Positions 13,449 through 14,481 of a DNA stretch of 14,481 nucleotides are shown here, piece after piece. Positions within the stretch are counted from its first letter, which is position 1; the number at the start of each line of letters is the position of its first letter. The notes beneath the pieces are model-generated. The model made no database searches. It saw only the letters and a program-made list of their open reading frames with translations, and had not been told where the DNA came from. A program made the translations under genes and the position numbers. The DNA comes from Mageeibacillus sp. UBA1243 (GTDB taxonomy: Bacteria; Bacillota; Clostridia; UBA1212), in assembly GCA_002308595.1 (NCBI GenBank), contig DBWH01000030.1, forward strand, positions 1 through 14,481, written 5' to 3'.

Positions 13449-14318
13449 TCACGGAGCGGCGGTCTCTAAAGGCTCAGCCGTAACGTCGGGAGCCGGAGTC
13501 TCTGTCTCAGGCGAGGGAGTCTTGTTCTTTTCAGCTTCTGCTGCCGCTTTTGCCGCCTCTTCCTCTGCTTTTTCGGCCTTTACAACAGACTTGTAAGTGT
13601 TAACGTCGATCCAGAAAACTGGGCGGACGGTGTTGTTTACAACCTGGGTGTAAGTTCCGTCGTTGCTGATGAAGCCGTTGACGTCAACGTAAGCCACGAG
13701 CGAAGCCGAACTGCCCGGAGTTCTTAAGAGCCACCAACAGAGAGGTGTTTTTGCGGACGAACTGAGCGCGCCTTTTGCGGTTGCGTAATCTGTGGGGGAC
13801 GCCTTTCTCTCACTTGGTTCAAGGTATCTGACCGCCTCATCGATGCTGAGGATGAATATCTTGTCAGTGGTCTCGTTTCCGGCGCTTGTCTTGTGCTTCG
13901 GGTTCTCGTCTGCGGAAACGGTTGTTGTGAGAACTGCCTTGGCCTGTCTCTCGTCAAATGCCTCGCTGAGGAAAGTCTCGTTGAGCCACTTTCTTGCGGT
14001 AGAAGTCTCCCAGGTCGTGTCTCCGCCCTTTTCGTTATACTGAACAACGTCAAGTCCCGCAACACTCATAACAAGAGCTTTTTCGTCTTCCCTGTCGAGT
14101 ACGATCCAACTGATCTTTTCAACGGTTTCGGGGTTGTTATCCTGCTCGTATGTGCCGAATTCAAACACGTCTCCGATGTCAAGAAGACCTGTATTTGTCT
14201 TTTTAACAATTTTGCCCGGGGTGGAGCTGTTTACGCATGCAGTAGCCGCGGCAGCAACCATCAAGACTGCAAGCAGCAATGTCGCCATCTTAAGAAAAAA
14301 AGATTTAGCGTTTTTCAT
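13449..14318 (-). CDS. Secreted lipoprotein with a DUF6273-like domain and Pro/Thr-rich tail
   Basis: The 289-residue protein begins with MKNAKSFFLK and a hydrophobic stretch to about 27, ending in ATAC; Cys28 would be the lipidated residue. The lipobox has Ala rather than Leu at -3, so plain secretion is possible. Residues 45-240 resemble the DUF6273 family common in clostridial surface proteins: FGTYEQDNN at 54-62, ISWIVLDRED at 69-78, TTWETSTARKWLNETFLSEA at 101-120, DKIFILSIDEA at 152-162, CWWLLRTPG at 194-202 and VRPVFWID at 231-238. The fold is thought to be lectin-like or related to the formylglycine-generating enzyme; its function is not established. Residues 246-264 are an Ala/Glu/Lys helix, perhaps coiled, and 265-289 a Thr/Pro/Glu tail. 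The start has GGAG seven bases upstream. It is a single-gene unit with its own promoter and terminator. Confidence 0.88.
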   Translation of the reverse strand: MKNAKSFFLKMATLLLAVLMVAAAATACVNSSTPGKIVKKTNTGLLDIGDVFEFGTYEQDNNPETVEKISWIVLDREDEKALVMSVAGLDVVQYNEKGGDTTWETSTARKWLNETFLSEAFDERQAKAVLTTTVSADENPKHKTSAGNETTDKIFILSIDEAVRYLEPSERKASPTDYATAKGALSSSAKTPLCWWLLRTPGSSASLVAYVDVNGFISNDGTYTQVVNNTVRPVFWIDVNTYKSVVKAEKAEEEAAKAAAEAEKNKTPSPETETPAPDVTAEPLETAAP

Positions 14319-14348
14319 TTTAATCTCCGTTTCTCATATTATTCAGAC

Positions 14349-14368
14349 AGCCGAAGCATATCTTCGCT
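14349..14368 (-). promoter_or_regulatory. Small hairpin in the lipoprotein mRNA leader
   Basis: On the minus strand AGCGAAG, loop ATATG and CTTCGGCT pair over seven bases with one bulged G. It lies near the 5' end of the predicted leader, well before the ribosome binding site. A stabilising role is possible but not shown. Confidence 0.3.
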
Positions 14369-14385
14369 AACGGTTTCCAAATTTC

Positions 14386-14414
14386 ATTTTATCAGATAAC
14401 GCATGCCTTTTCAA
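14386..14414 (-). promoter_or_regulatory. SigA-type promoter of the lipoprotein gene, with extended -10
   Basis: TTGAAA (14414-14409), a 17-base spacer and TAAAAT (14391-14386) face the lipoprotein gene. A TG one base before the -10 makes it an extended -10 promoter. The predicted start is near 14379, leaving a leader of about 60 bases. Confidence 0.8.
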
Positions 14415-14481
14415 CTAAATCATTTTCATGGTTTTTAAAGAAAACGCGCGCATTTATACCGCCAAGGGCACCCCAGTCCCA
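14392..14481 (-). other. Possible C-terminal fragment of an upstream gene at the right edge
   Basis: One minus-strand frame is open from the right edge for 29 codons (beginning WDWGALGGINARVFF) and stops with TGA at 14394-14392, directly before the -10 box of the lipoprotein promoter. The other two frames stop within 15 codons or fewer. I do not recognise the peptide and the stretch is too short to be sure it is coding. No terminator is visible after it. Confidence 0.3.

Noticed and set aside
1..14481. CRISPR array, tRNA or rRNA genes, defence or phage modules
   Set aside because: No regularly spaced repeats, cloverleaf-like or rRNA-like sequences were seen, and every sizeable gene is accounted for by housekeeping, surface or transposase functions or is the single unknown gene described.

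Overview
The window looks like a chromosomal segment of a low-complexity-operon Firmicute, most likely a member of the Clostridia. The grounds are the gene order comM-dprA-topA-trmFO, a folate/FAD-dependent TrmFO, strong AGGAGG-type ribosome binding sites, SigA-type promoters with 17-bp spacers, an ISLre2-family insertion sequence and a DUF6273-like lipoprotein. This is inference from gene content; no 16S or other marker is present. Every supported gene lies on the minus strand, so the window reads from right to left.

Right part (14481 to about 13363): a possible fragment of an upstream gene, then a strong promoter, a secreted lipoprotein with a DUF6273-like fold and a Pro/Thr-rich tail, and its intrinsic terminator. 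A 1660-bp ISLre2-type insertion sequence (11703-13362) sits in the base of that terminator. It has 24-bp imperfect terminal inverted repeats, a perfect 9-bp target duplication and an apparently intact DDE-type transposase with its own promoter. The duplication restores the terminator stem and U-tract. The element ends seven bases upstream of the -35 box of the next operon.

Middle part (about 11686 to 9529): a three-gene operon made of a divergent RpiB/LacAB-family sugar-phosphate isomerase, dUTPase (dut) and an unrecognised cytoplasmic protein with an internal repeat, closed by an intrinsic terminator. A 307-bp intergenic region follows. It holds a near-consensus promoter, a perfect 10-bp-arm palindrome centred about 65 bases upstream of the predicted transcription start, and a repeated small palindrome.

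Left part (9284 to 1): a housekeeping string of comM (YifB-type AAA+ ATPase), dprA (loader of RecA onto incoming ssDNA), topA (DNA topoisomerase I), trmFO (tRNA m5U54 methyltransferase), a membrane-anchored N-acetylmuramoyl-L-alanine amidase, then proB and proA (proline biosynthesis; proA runs off the left edge). comM/dprA and topA/trmFO overlap by a few bases and proB/proA are 11 bases apart. topA has its own promoter and a structured leader. The most notable items are the terminator-targeted insertion, the isomerase missing the usual His residues, the topA leader with a hairpin covering the ribosome binding site, and the palindrome upstream of comM. No CRISPR, tRNA, rRNA or defence system was seen.
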